Below are positions 8,031 through 15,491 of a DNA stretch of 27,192 bases, piece after piece (the stretch's first letter is position 1; every line of letters starts with the position of its first letter). The position numbers and the translations under genes are program-made. This stretch comes from JAUREX01 sp044356825. GTDB taxonomy: Bacteria; Pseudomonadota; Alphaproteobacteria; Rhodobacterales; Rhodobacteraceae. The DNA is taken from assembly GCA_044356825.1 (NCBI GenBank), contig JBIKVM010000015.1, positions 1 to 27,192 on the forward strand, written 5' to 3'. A model generated the notes under the pieces. It did not search any database, had not been told where the DNA came from, and worked only from the letters and a program-made list of their open reading frames with translations.

Positions 8031-8815
8031 TGCGCGCGTTCCTTGCCCTTTGCCTCATGGCGTCCATGACCGGCCCGGCACCGGCCGGAGACGACTGGTC
8101 AGATCCGACTCCCCGTCCGCCTGTCTCTGGTGCCGAATACCTTGAGCCCTCCACCCGCAGCTTGCAGGAGGATGATTTCCAGAACCCCGGCTTCTTCGCG
8201 CTCGAGGCGGGGCAACGCCTGTGGTCCGAACCGGCGGGTGCTGCCGGGGCGTCCTGCGCTGCGTGCCACGGTGCCGACGGATCGGGGTTGGTCGGCGTGG
8301 CCGCGCGCCTGCCCGCCGTCGACTCCGGGACCGGATCGCTCATGAACCTCGAGGGACACATCAACCGCTGCCGGACCGAGCGGATGCAGGCCCGTCCGCT
8401 TGAGCCCGAGTCGGACGATCTGCTCGCATTGGCGACCTTCGTGTCGCACCAGTCGAGGGGGATGCCGATGTCGGTCGCGGTCGATGGACCCGCGGCGCCG
8501 TTCTTCGAGGCGGGGCGTGCGCTCTATTTCGAGCGGCGCGGTCAGCTCGATCTGGCCTGCACACAGTGCCACGACGCGCTTCCGGGCGAGAAGCTGCGCG
8601 GCGACACGATCAGCCAGGGCCATGTCAACGGCTTTCCGATCTATCGCATCAAGTGGACCTCGATGGGCTCGCGCCACCGGATGTTCGAATGGTGCAACAC
8701 CTCATTGCGCGCCGAGCCCTTCGCCTATGGCGGGGCGGAGTATCTGGCGCTTGAGCTCTACGTTGCGTGGCGTGGCAACGGCCTGCCCATCGAGACGCCC
8801 GCCGTGCGGCGCTGA
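8030..8815 (+). CDS. soxA: SoxA, diheme cytochrome c
   Basis: This 261-residue catalytic subunit of SoxAX has a signal peptide to about residue 20. There are two heme sites, CAACH (76-80) and CTQCH (177-181). Cys222 in RMFEWCNTSLRAEP is the expected axial heme ligand that carries the persulfide in the active site. C114 in INRCRTE is another family cysteine. Other SoxA marks are GHVNGFPIYRIKW and MGSRHRMFEWC. The ATG overlaps the soxX stop; a GTG one codon earlier is less likely. The gene ends 6 bases before the stop of the convergent Sel1 gene, with no terminator between. No soxB, soxC or soxD follows, so the next steps of the standard Sox cycle are missing here. Confidence 0.93.
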   Translation: MRAFLALCLMASMTGPAPAGDDWSDPTPRPPVSGAEYLEPSTRSLQEDDFQNPGFFALEAGQRLWSEPAGAAGASCAACHGADGSGLVGVAARLPAVDSGTGSLMNLEGHINRCRTERMQARPLEPESDDLLALATFVSHQSRGMPMSVAVDGPAAPFFEAGRALYFERRGQLDLACTQCHDALPGEKLRGDTISQGHVNGFPIYRIKWTSMGSRHRMFEWCNTSLRAEPFAYGGAEYLALELYVAWRGNGLPIETPAVRR

Positions 8816-8821
8816 GTGCGG

Positions 8822-9490
8822 CTATCGCTGCGGGGTGATGCGTCGGCACCGCTCGAGGAGGGCCGCGCTTTCGGGCGTGCAATAGGCGATGTCACCCGAC
8901 ATCATCTGCGTCTGGTCGGCCTTCTCGAACCAGAGGTTCGCCGCGTCGAGATCCATCTCGACCCCGTGCCCGCGCGCATAGAGCATCCCGATCGCGAATT
9001 GGGCGGGAGCATAGCGCGCCTCTGCGGCGGCTTCGTACCAGCGCGCCGCCTCGGCCGGATCGGCTGGCACGCCCTCGCCCTCGGCCAGCAGATCGCCCAG
9101 CTTCATCTGCGCGAGGATGTCGCCCGCCCCAGCCGCGCGGCGCAGCCAGTCGAGCCCTGCCATCGGATCTGCGAGTCCGCCTTCGCCTGTGATCAGCATC
9201 AGGCCAAGATTGAAGGCGGCCGGAACATGCCCCGCCTCGGCCGCCGCCAGATACAACTCCCGCGCCGCCAGCGGATCCGGCGGATCGCCGGTCGCACCGC
9301 TGTCGGCGAGGATCCCGAGGTTGAAGGTCGCGGCCGCTTCCCCCCCCGCTGCGCGCGTCTGCCAGATCGCACGCGCCTCGGCATGGCGTCCATCTTCCCA
9401 CAGATCGAGCGCGCGTTGCACCTCGTCCGCCCGGACCGTTGCCGCGGCAAGCACGAGCACTGCCGCCGTGAGCCATCCGATCCGTCCCAT
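8822..9490 (-). CDS. Secreted Sel1-repeat protein 2
   Basis: This 222-residue protein has a signal peptide (MGRIGWLTAAVLVLAAATVRA) and about four Sel1-like repeats of 36 residues, such as AAFNLGLMLITGEGG and AQFAIGMLYARGHGV. It ends in a short tail with two cysteines about 13 residues apart, which could form a disulfide. Sel1 repeats are helical adaptor units; a periplasmic scaffold or assembly role is inferred. It starts one base after the stop of the upstream Sel1 gene, so the pair is translationally coupled and probably arose by duplication. It converges on soxA. No specific function can be assigned. Confidence 0.82.
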   Translation of the reverse strand: MGRIGWLTAAVLVLAAATVRADEVQRALDLWEDGRHAEARAIWQTRAAGGEAAATFNLGILADSGATGDPPDPLAARELYLAAAEAGHVPAAFNLGLMLITGEGGLADPMAGLDWLRRAAGAGDILAQMKLGDLLAEGEGVPADPAEAARWYEAAAEARYAPAQFAIGMLYARGHGVEMDLDAANLWFEKADQTQMMSGDIAYCTPESAALLERCRRITPQR

Positions 9491-9491
9491 T

Positions 9492-10148
9492 TCAGCCCCC
9501 GACGAAAACCGACATGCGCGAGGTCTTCATTGCGAGGGGTTCGTATTCGTGGCCGCGGATCATGCAGGTCGTGACTTCGGCGCGCTCGTAGAGTTCCGAG
9601 GCGAGGCCCACATCAAGTTCCACCCCCTGTCCCATCGCGTAGAGCGTGCCGAGGCGATACATCGCCGAGGCCAGATCCTGGCGCACCGCGCGCTCGTACC
9701 ACTCCGCGGCCCGAGCGAAATCCTGCGGCACGCCAAGGCCGTTCGAATACATCTCGCCAAGCTTGAACTGCGCGAGACCATTCCCGGCCGCACCGGCGCG
9801 CTCATACCACGCGGCGGCGGCTGCGAGATCCTGCGCGACGCCGGCGCGGCCGAGTTCATGCAAAAGCCCGAGGTTCACCATCGCCTCGACAACACCCTGA
9901 TCGGCGGCGCGCCGATACCACTCCATCGCCGCCACGTCGTCCTCGGGCAGGCCGAGGCCACGGTCGTGAAGGTTTCCGAGGTTGTATTGCGCATCCGCGT
10001 CGCCAGCCACGGCCAAGGGTAGCCAGTGGGCATAGGCCGCGGCATAATCCCCCGCCAGAGCGGCGCGGGCGCCATCCTCGAATGCGTCGGCAAGGGTGGC
10101 GTGCGGCAGGAAAGCCGATAGAACCGCTGCAAGGGCAAGAGCGCGCAT
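9492..10148 (-). CDS. Secreted Sel1-repeat protein 1
   Basis: This 218-residue protein has a signal peptide (about 1-21) and four Sel1-like repeats, for example AQYNLGNLHDRGLGLPEDD and AQFKLGEMYSNGLGV, each followed by a WYERA-type helix. The tail after the last repeat is unlike that of its neighbour and contains a single Cys in VTTCMIRGHEYEP. A GGGAG site lies 9 bases before the ATG, and a good promoter lies immediately upstream. Together with the downstream gene it forms a two-gene unit between the sox genes and the fasciclin gene. The role is unknown; protein-protein scaffolding in the periplasm is the family expectation. Confidence 0.82.
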   Translation of the reverse strand: MRALALAAVLSAFLPHATLADAFEDGARAALAGDYAAAYAHWLPLAVAGDADAQYNLGNLHDRGLGLPEDDVAAMEWYRRAADQGVVEAMVNLGLLHELGRAGVAQDLAAAAAWYERAGAAGNGLAQFKLGEMYSNGLGVPQDFARAAEWYERAVRQDLASAMYRLGTLYAMGQGVELDVGLASELYERAEVTTCMIRGHEYEPLAMKTSRMSVFVGG

Positions 10149-10168
10149 GACCGATCTCCCTTTTTTTC

Positions 10169-10197
10169 ATGATAGCGTGAAGGCGCATTCCGATCAA
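10169..10197 (-). promoter_or_regulatory. Sigma70-like promoter of the Sel1 gene pair
   Basis: On the minus strand TTGATC (-35, 10192-10197), a 17-base spacer and TATCAT (-10, 10169-10174) match the consensus at 4/6 and 5/6 with ideal spacing. The start would be near 10162, leaving a leader of about 14 bases with an A-run and a GGGAG ribosome site. Confidence 0.55.
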
Positions 10198-10259
10198 CCG
10201 GCCGACGATTGCGCAGGCAGGGCATCTCGCGCAAGGTGTCGCCATCCGGAGGGGATGGG

Positions 10260-10742
10260 ATGCGGTCAGGTGTGGGGATGTCTGCGTGGCTGGCGGGGTT
10301 CTTGGCCTTGTCGGGCGCGCAGACCGCTGCGGCGCGCGACATCCTCGATACGCTGCGCGCTTCGGGCAATCATGCGATGTTCCTCGTGATGGTCGAGCAG
10401 TCGGGCCTTGCGCAATCCCTGCGCGCACCCGGCCCGATCACGCTGCTTGCCCCCCACGATCTTGCCTTTCGCGAACTCGAGGATGGCGGCGGCTTTGAGA
10501 TCTTGCTGAGTCAGCCCGACCGCCTGCGCGCGATCATCGCCTATCACATCATACCGGGTTCCGTCGGATCGGGGGGCATGTCCGAAGGCATGGCCGTGCC
10601 GACGACGCAGGGAAAGGAGGTCGTGTTCCTGGTCGAGGGTGGCGCAATGGTCAATCACGCCCGCGTCCTCAAGGCCGACATTCGCGCAGACAACGGCATC
10701 ATTCACGCGATCGACGAGGTGCTGCTGCCCCCCGGTTTCTGA
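10260..10742 (+). CDS. Secreted fasciclin (FAS1)-domain protein
   Basis: This 160-residue protein has a signal peptide (about 1-25, cleavage near TAAARD) and one FAS1 domain. The H1 box is ITLLAPHDLAFREL and the H2 box is NGIIHAIDEVLLPP, with the YH motif in IAYHIIPG between them. FAS1 domains mediate extracellular or periplasmic adhesion; a catalytic role is not expected. ATG 10260 has a GGAGGGG site in front and gives a clean signal peptide. It is convergent with the multicopper oxidase gene, whose stop lies only 7 bases away. In other alphaproteobacteria small FAS1 proteins are often found among electron-transfer genes, but the link is not understood. Confidence 0.9.
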   Translation: MRSGVGMSAWLAGFLALSGAQTAAARDILDTLRASGNHAMFLVMVEQSGLAQSLRAPGPITLLAPHDLAFRELEDGGGFEILLSQPDRLRAIIAYHIIPGSVGSGGMSEGMAVPTTQGKEVVFLVEGGAMVNHARVLKADIRADNGIIHAIDEVLLPPGF

Positions 10743-10749
10743 GGGCGGA

Positions 10750-12264
10750 TCAGCCGACGGTGAATTGCCCCATCATCCCCGCGTCCTCGTGCTCGAGGAT
10801 GTGGCAGTGGTACATGTAGGGGAATTCGGGTGGCGCGGAGTGATCGAACCGCACGATGATCTCGGTCTGCCCCGCCACGAGGACGGTGTCCTTCCAGCCG
10901 CTGTTCTCGATCCTGACCATGCCGCCTGCTTCGTCGACGACGCGGAACTGCACCCCGTGGATGTGGAAGGGGTGCTCACCGCCCGCCCCGCCGGATATGA
11001 TCCAGCGTTCCGTTGTCCCCTTGGGGATGTGGAAATCAGTGCGGTTCGGATCGTAGACCCGATTGTTGATCGAGAAATCATGGAGGTCATGCGACGAGGT
11101 CGACGCGGTCTCGCCCGCCATGTCCACAAGCGCTTGCCCGTGCCCGTGCCCTTCGCCGTGGCTGTGGCCCTGTGCGTCTTCGCCCTGGGCCGCGCCCCTG
11201 CCCTGAACCGCGCCCCCCCCGGTGTTGAGGGCGAACCGCCGCGTCGGTCCATCGGGTTCGGGTACGGGCGGCAGGTCGGGGGCGATCCGGTCGGGCAGCC
11301 GGTCGATCCGTACCGCGAGCCCGGGATCGACCGTGAAATCGAGGATGGGGATTTCACCCCGGCCCGAGATCATCTGCGCTCCTGCCCCGTCCGAGAAATC
11401 GACCAGCACCTCGGCACGCTCGCCCGAGGAGATGCGCAGCACCCCCGTCGCGCGAGGTTGGGGCAGAAGTCCGCCATCCGTGCCGGTAAGGTGCATCTTG
11501 CGACCGTCGGGGAAGAGAAGCGTGTAGGTCCGCGCGTTCGAGGCGTTGAGGATGCGCAGCCGCACGATGCCGCGCGGCACCACCGCCGTGGCCCCGAACT
11601 GACCGTTGACCAGAATGCGGTTGCCGTGAAATCCGTTCAGGATGTCGGTCGGGGTCAAGTCATAGACCATCCGCCCGGCCTCGTCGAAGCGCCGATCCTG
11701 CACGATCAGGGTCAGGTCGTCGATGCCATAGCGCGACGGCAAGCCACGGTCGTCGTCGAGGCCGTCGCTGATCTGGATCGTGCCCGCGAGGCCTGCATAG
11801 ACATGCCGCGCCGTCGCACCATGGACATGCGAATGATACCACGCAAGCAACGGCCCCTGCGCGATCGCGAGCGCCGCGCGCCGGCGCATTCCCGGGGCGA
11901 TCGGGTCGTGCGGCCCGCCATCCACCTCGCCCGGCACGAGCAGCCCATGCCAGTGGACGGTCACATCCTCTTCGAGGGCGTTGCGGATATCCGCCTCGAC
12001 CTCTCCCTGCGGCAGCAGAAGGGTAGGGCCGAGAAAGCTCTGGTTGAAGCCCGCAGTCAGGCTTGGCGCGCCGCTGCCGAAGCGCGTCCGGCCCGTCTGG
12101 GCCCGCAGCGCGACCTTGCGGGATTCCCGTGCATCGACGAGCGGCGGCATCGCGAGCCGGGCGCGCTCGCCCGCCCAGAGCCGCCTCTCGATGGTCCAGA
12201 GCCCTGCGCCTGTTGCCGCCACGCCGCCCAGTGCTCCGAGAACCTCCCTGCGCCCGATCTGCAT
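10750..12264 (-). CDS. Multicopper oxidase, CueO-like
   Basis: This 504-residue periplasmic oxidase couples oxidation of Cu(I) or a small organic to reduction of O2 to water. A Tat leader carries GRREVLGALGG (4-14). All copper-binding motifs are present: HWHG (104-107), HSHVHG (144-149), HPFHIH (431-436) and HCHILEHEDAGM (486-497). The last supplies the type 1 Cys487 and the axial Met. A low-complexity loop (about 350-380) contains GHSHGEGHGHG, which takes the place of the methionine-rich copper-binding insert of E. coli CueO and may bind copper or another metal. The gene starts 12 bases after apbE with GGAGGGCGGAG in front, so it belongs to the nosR-apbE transcript. Copper detoxification is the default reading; an electron-sink role for the redox island is possible. 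Confidence 0.9.
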   Translation of the reverse strand: MQIGRREVLGALGGVAATGAGLWTIERRLWAGERARLAMPPLVDARESRKVALRAQTGRTRFGSGAPSLTAGFNQSFLGPTLLLPQGEVEADIRNALEEDVTVHWHGLLVPGEVDGGPHDPIAPGMRRRAALAIAQGPLLAWYHSHVHGATARHVYAGLAGTIQISDGLDDDRGLPSRYGIDDLTLIVQDRRFDEAGRMVYDLTPTDILNGFHGNRILVNGQFGATAVVPRGIVRLRILNASNARTYTLLFPDGRKMHLTGTDGGLLPQPRATGVLRISSGERAEVLVDFSDGAGAQMISGRGEIPILDFTVDPGLAVRIDRLPDRIAPDLPPVPEPDGPTRRFALNTGGGAVQGRGAAQGEDAQGHSHGEGHGHGQALVDMAGETASTSSHDLHDFSINNRVYDPNRTDFHIPKGTTERWIISGGAGGEHPFHIHGVQFRVVDEAGGMVRIENSGWKDTVLVAGQTEIIVRFDHSAPPEFPYMYHCHILEHEDAGMMGQFTVG

Positions 12265-12276
12265 CTCCGCCCTCCG

Positions 12277-13248
12277 TCAGGCCTCCGAGGCGGGGCCCGC
12301 CCCGAACCGCAGCACGCGTCCATCGGCAAGCATGATCCGTGCCGCCGCGCCCGGGTGCGCCGCGACGAGCGCGCCCGCCCGATCCGCCCCCACGACGTGA
12401 AGCGCCGTCGACAGCCCGTCGGCCGTGATTGCGCGAGGGTGCGAGACGATCGTCTCGATGATGCCATCTACGCTCTGCCCGCTCCGAGGGTCGAGGATGT
12501 GGTGGCCGCCGTCGGGTAGACGCATCCCGTAGCCCCCCGAGACCGCAAGCGCCCCGTCACCCAGCCGCAGCGTACCCGCGATCCGCGTCGGTGCCGTCGG
12601 ATCAACCCGGCCCAGCGCATGCCCGCCGCCATCCGGCCCCCAGCCGATGGCGCGGATTTCGCCCGCGTCGATCAGCGCCTCGTCGAACCCCTCGGACTTG
12701 AGGATCATGGCGATGCGGTCTGCGACATGGCCTTGCGCGATTCCGTTGAGCGTCAGTTGCATTCCTGCGCGGCCGAAACGGATCCGACCCGGCCCGGCAT
12801 CCACCGCGGCATGACCCACGAGGGTGCGCGCCGCGTCAAGCGCGCGGCCATCCCCCGGTCGCAGACTGCGTGCGAGCCAGAGCGGCTGCACCGTCGGGTC
12901 GAAGCCGCCGCCGCTCCGTTCGGCCATCTCTCGGGCGGCCCCGAGCACCTCGAGCAGATCGGTCGAGGGATGCTCAAGCGTCCCCGAGGCATTCAGCCGG
13001 GCGATCTCGCTTGCTCGATCATGGAGATCGAAGATGCGTGCCAGCCGCCCAAGCTCGGCCTCGACCCGCACGAGGGTGGCGCGCGCATGGGCCGGGCGCG
13101 GATGCCACAGCGTGATCGCGGCCAGCGCGCCCAACGCCTCGCCCTGCCAGTGCACCGTCTGTGGACGCGACCGCAGCGCAAGCCCAGCGAGCCCCAGGGC
13201 CGCGCCGGCCCCGAGGATCCGCAGCATCTGACGGCGCGAGTGGGTCAT
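12277..13248 (-). CDS. apbE: ApbE-type FAD:protein FMN transferase
   Basis: This 323-residue enzyme transfers FMN from FAD onto a Thr of a partner protein in the periplasm. A twin-arginine leader (SRRQMLRILG, 4-13) is followed by the ApbE motifs GGFDPTVQPL (114-123), LNGIAQGHVAD (168-177), DAGE (194-197), HHILDPRSGQ (249-258) and ADGLSTAL (276-283). It overlaps the NosR-like gene by ATGA. The obvious substrate is the GATIS threonine of that protein, and in denitrifiers the equivalent enzyme is called NosX. It could also flavinylate other targets, but none is seen in this window. Confidence 0.93.
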   Translation of the reverse strand: MTHSRRQMLRILGAGAALGLAGLALRSRPQTVHWQGEALGALAAITLWHPRPAHARATLVRVEAELGRLARIFDLHDRASEIARLNASGTLEHPSTDLLEVLGAAREMAERSGGGFDPTVQPLWLARSLRPGDGRALDAARTLVGHAAVDAGPGRIRFGRAGMQLTLNGIAQGHVADRIAMILKSEGFDEALIDAGEIRAIGWGPDGGGHALGRVDPTAPTRIAGTLRLGDGALAVSGGYGMRLPDGGHHILDPRSGQSVDGIIETIVSHPRAITADGLSTALHVVGADRAGALVAAHPGAAARIMLADGRVLRFGAGPASEA

Positions 13249-15398
13249 GCATGGCCTCCGATGGGGGGGGCGGCTGCCGCGCGTGTCGCCTGCTTGCGCA
13301 GCTTCGCAAGCGGCGGGCAGCGCCGATCGTCATGGAATTCCACCATGCAATCAAGGCACTGAAAGCACTCATTCATCTTGATTGTACCGGAGCGGCCGAT
13401 TGCCTTGACCGGGCAGGAGCGTTCGCAGAGACGGCAGGGCGCGCCGCATTCAGGCTTGCGCTCAAGCAATTCGACGATGTGCAACCGATCCAGGATGGCA
13501 AGCGCCGCGCCGAGCGGGCAGAGAAAGCGGCAGAAGGCGCGCTCGGTCACGAGGCCTGCGGTCAACAGCACAAGCGCCCAGAGCAGATAGGGCAGGGCGC
13601 GATCGAAGATCGCGGTGATCGCGGTCTTGAACGGTTCGACTTCGGCGGCCACGGCGCCCGCATCGGGTGCGGTGAAGGCCAGTGTCACGACTACGGCGAG
13701 GATGACATACTTGAGGTTCCACAGGCGGGTCTGCAGCCGCTCTGACGGGTTCCATTGCGGCACCCGCAGGGCGCGCGCGATGTTGGCGAGCAACTCCTGC
13801 ATGGCGCCGAAGGGACAGAGCCAGCCGCAGAACACCCCCCGCCCGAGCCAGACGAGCGAGGCGAGGGTGTAGAGCGACAAGATCACGATCAGCGGCTCGG
13901 CCAGATAGAAGGCCAGGTCGAGATCGCCGAGCGGCGCGGCAAGATAATTGATGAGGTGCACGATCGAGAGTTGCGCCCCTGCGATCCAGCCGATCCAGAC
14001 GAGGGTGAAGCTCAGGAAACCCAGGCGCACCCAGCGATAGAGGGCCCGGTTGCGCACGATCCTCTGCTGATAGGCGAGTCCGACCGTCAGCAGCCCGAGC
14101 GCCGCGGCGAGGATTGCGACATCCCGCGCCCCCTCCTGCCAAGCCTCGACCCAGGCGGGTGTCGGCGCCGGTTCGGGCAGAAGAACATATCGGTCGGGCA
14201 GGACATAGTCGGCTGCGGCGAGCAAGAAGCGCTTTTCAGATCCGTCCGGTGCGCGCGCCGTGGCATGGACTTCGGCGCGCCAGGGCGCGAACGGATCGAA
14301 GCCACCGCTCTGCGGCAAGATGACAAGATGCGCGACACGACCGAGCGCATAGTTCGCCCCGATCAGATCTTGCGCGGTGAATTCGAAGGTCTTCTCGCCC
14401 TGGATCACCTGCAGCCGCTCGAGGCGGAAGCCATGGGACATGTTGCGATATTTCGAACCGCGGAAGTCATAGCGCCCGTGAGATGCGAGGATGAGGGCGT
14501 GGGTCCCCGGCGGGCGTTCCTCTGTCAGATGGTCAAAGCTCCACTGGCCCGCGCCATTGCGCCCGATGGTTGGCGGGTTCGCATAGCCGACGCGGAAGTC
14601 GATGTAGATCGCCTCTGGCTTGCCCCAGGGTTCGACCTCGAGTTCATGTCCGGCAAGTCCCGCCTCGGCCATGATCCGCTCGAGGTCGGCATTCGTCACG
14701 ATCACCTGCCGCAGACTGCCATCCGCGATCAGTTCTTCGGCCGTCATCGGGCGAAAGTTCAAGGTGTCGACAGTGGGCTCGGTCACGATCTGTGCGCCGC
14801 TGCGGAATCGCAGCACGATTCCCGCCCCTTCGAGCACCGCGTTGCGCATCGCACGGGCCGAGATCGTCGCCCCTGCGACATGCTGCGGCGGCAGAGCCCC
14901 AACGGCACCGACACGCGCCTCCAGACCCGCCAGGGAGCCCAGCAGTTCCGTCAGCAGCCGGGTGCGGTGGGTGTCGTTGATCAGATACGGCTCGCGGTGG
15001 AAGAGAACTTTCGCTCCCGTCACCTGACCTTTGAGCGTGACGCCCGCAACAATGTCGAAGGGGGTTGTCGAATAACCCGGTGCGCGCAGCACATCAAGCG
15101 TAGAAAACGCATATCCAACAAGGGTTTCTCCAGAATGTACCGATGCAGCTGGCGGGCCGCCGTCGGCCAGTTCCCGTACGCCCGTGGCACCGGGGAAAAT
15201 CTCGGCCAGCACCTCAGGCGTCAGCCGCTGCACCAGCGCGGCGGGGGCGTCGGGCGCGCCCTGTGCCGATGCAGCCGCCACCAGTCCGATCGCGGCGAGC
15301 ACAGCTGCCGCGAGCAGCACGACGAAGGCCAGTACTCCTGCACCCTGAACCTTGCCCGATCGGTGGCCCAAACCCGAGGCTTCCTGACCTGCGCCCAA
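13245..15398 (-). CDS. nosR: NosR/NirI-family flavo-iron-sulfur membrane protein
   Basis: This protein of about 717 residues moves electrons across the inner membrane. After a signal or TM segment (about 20-46) comes a periplasmic FMN-binding domain with GATIS, whose Thr178 is the flavinylation site. About five TM helices follow (roughly 428-444, 460-482, 498-520, 560-576, 598-618). They carry CGWLCPFGAMQ (C524/C528) and CRFLCPLGA (C623/C627). The cytoplasmic end has CxxxCxxCxxxCP (651-662) and the NosR-type CxxCLDC-x9-CPP (678-694). The start is uncertain: TTG 15398 has AGGAG at an ideal 7 bases, while GTG 15479 is only 2 bases from its GGGAG. No nosZ is visible, so the electron acceptor is open. 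Confidence 0.88.
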   Translation of the reverse strand: MGAGQEASGLGHRSGKVQGAGVLAFVVLLAAAVLAAIGLVAAASAQGAPDAPAALVQRLTPEVLAEIFPGATGVRELADGGPPAASVHSGETLVGYAFSTLDVLRAPGYSTTPFDIVAGVTLKGQVTGAKVLFHREPYLINDTHRTRLLTELLGSLAGLEARVGAVGALPPQHVAGATISARAMRNAVLEGAGIVLRFRSGAQIVTEPTVDTLNFRPMTAEELIADGSLRQVIVTNADLERIMAEAGLAGHELEVEPWGKPEAIYIDFRVGYANPPTIGRNGAGQWSFDHLTEERPPGTHALILASHGRYDFRGSKYRNMSHGFRLERLQVIQGEKTFEFTAQDLIGANYALGRVAHLVILPQSGGFDPFAPWRAEVHATARAPDGSEKRFLLAAADYVLPDRYVLLPEPAPTPAWVEAWQEGARDVAILAAALGLLTVGLAYQQRIVRNRALYRWVRLGFLSFTLVWIGWIAGAQLSIVHLINYLAAPLGDLDLAFYLAEPLIVILSLYTLASLVWLGRGVFCGWLCPFGAMQELLANIARALRVPQWNPSERLQTRLWNLKYVILAVVVTLAFTAPDAGAVAAEVEPFKTAITAIFDRALPYLLWALVLLTAGLVTERAFCRFLCPLGAALAILDRLHIVELLERKPECGAPCRLCERSCPVKAIGRSGTIKMNECFQCLDCMVEFHDDRRCPPLAKLRKQATRAAAAPPIGGHA

Positions 15399-15491
15399 TC
15401 CCGCACTCCTCGGGCTGCAAGAACCCTGAGGGTGAATTGGACGCGACTTGCCCGAAAGTGCAAGAGATTTTGTCGCCACTTCTCCCGGGGG

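Noticed and set aside
15447..15464. Inverted repeat CTTGC-N8-GCAAG before the NosR-like gene, considered as an FNR/Crp-type site
   Set aside because: The spacing differs from the FNR box (TTGAT-N4-ATCAA) and the arms are only 5 bases. It is in non-coding DNA only if the TTG start is right. Not strong enough to report as a site.
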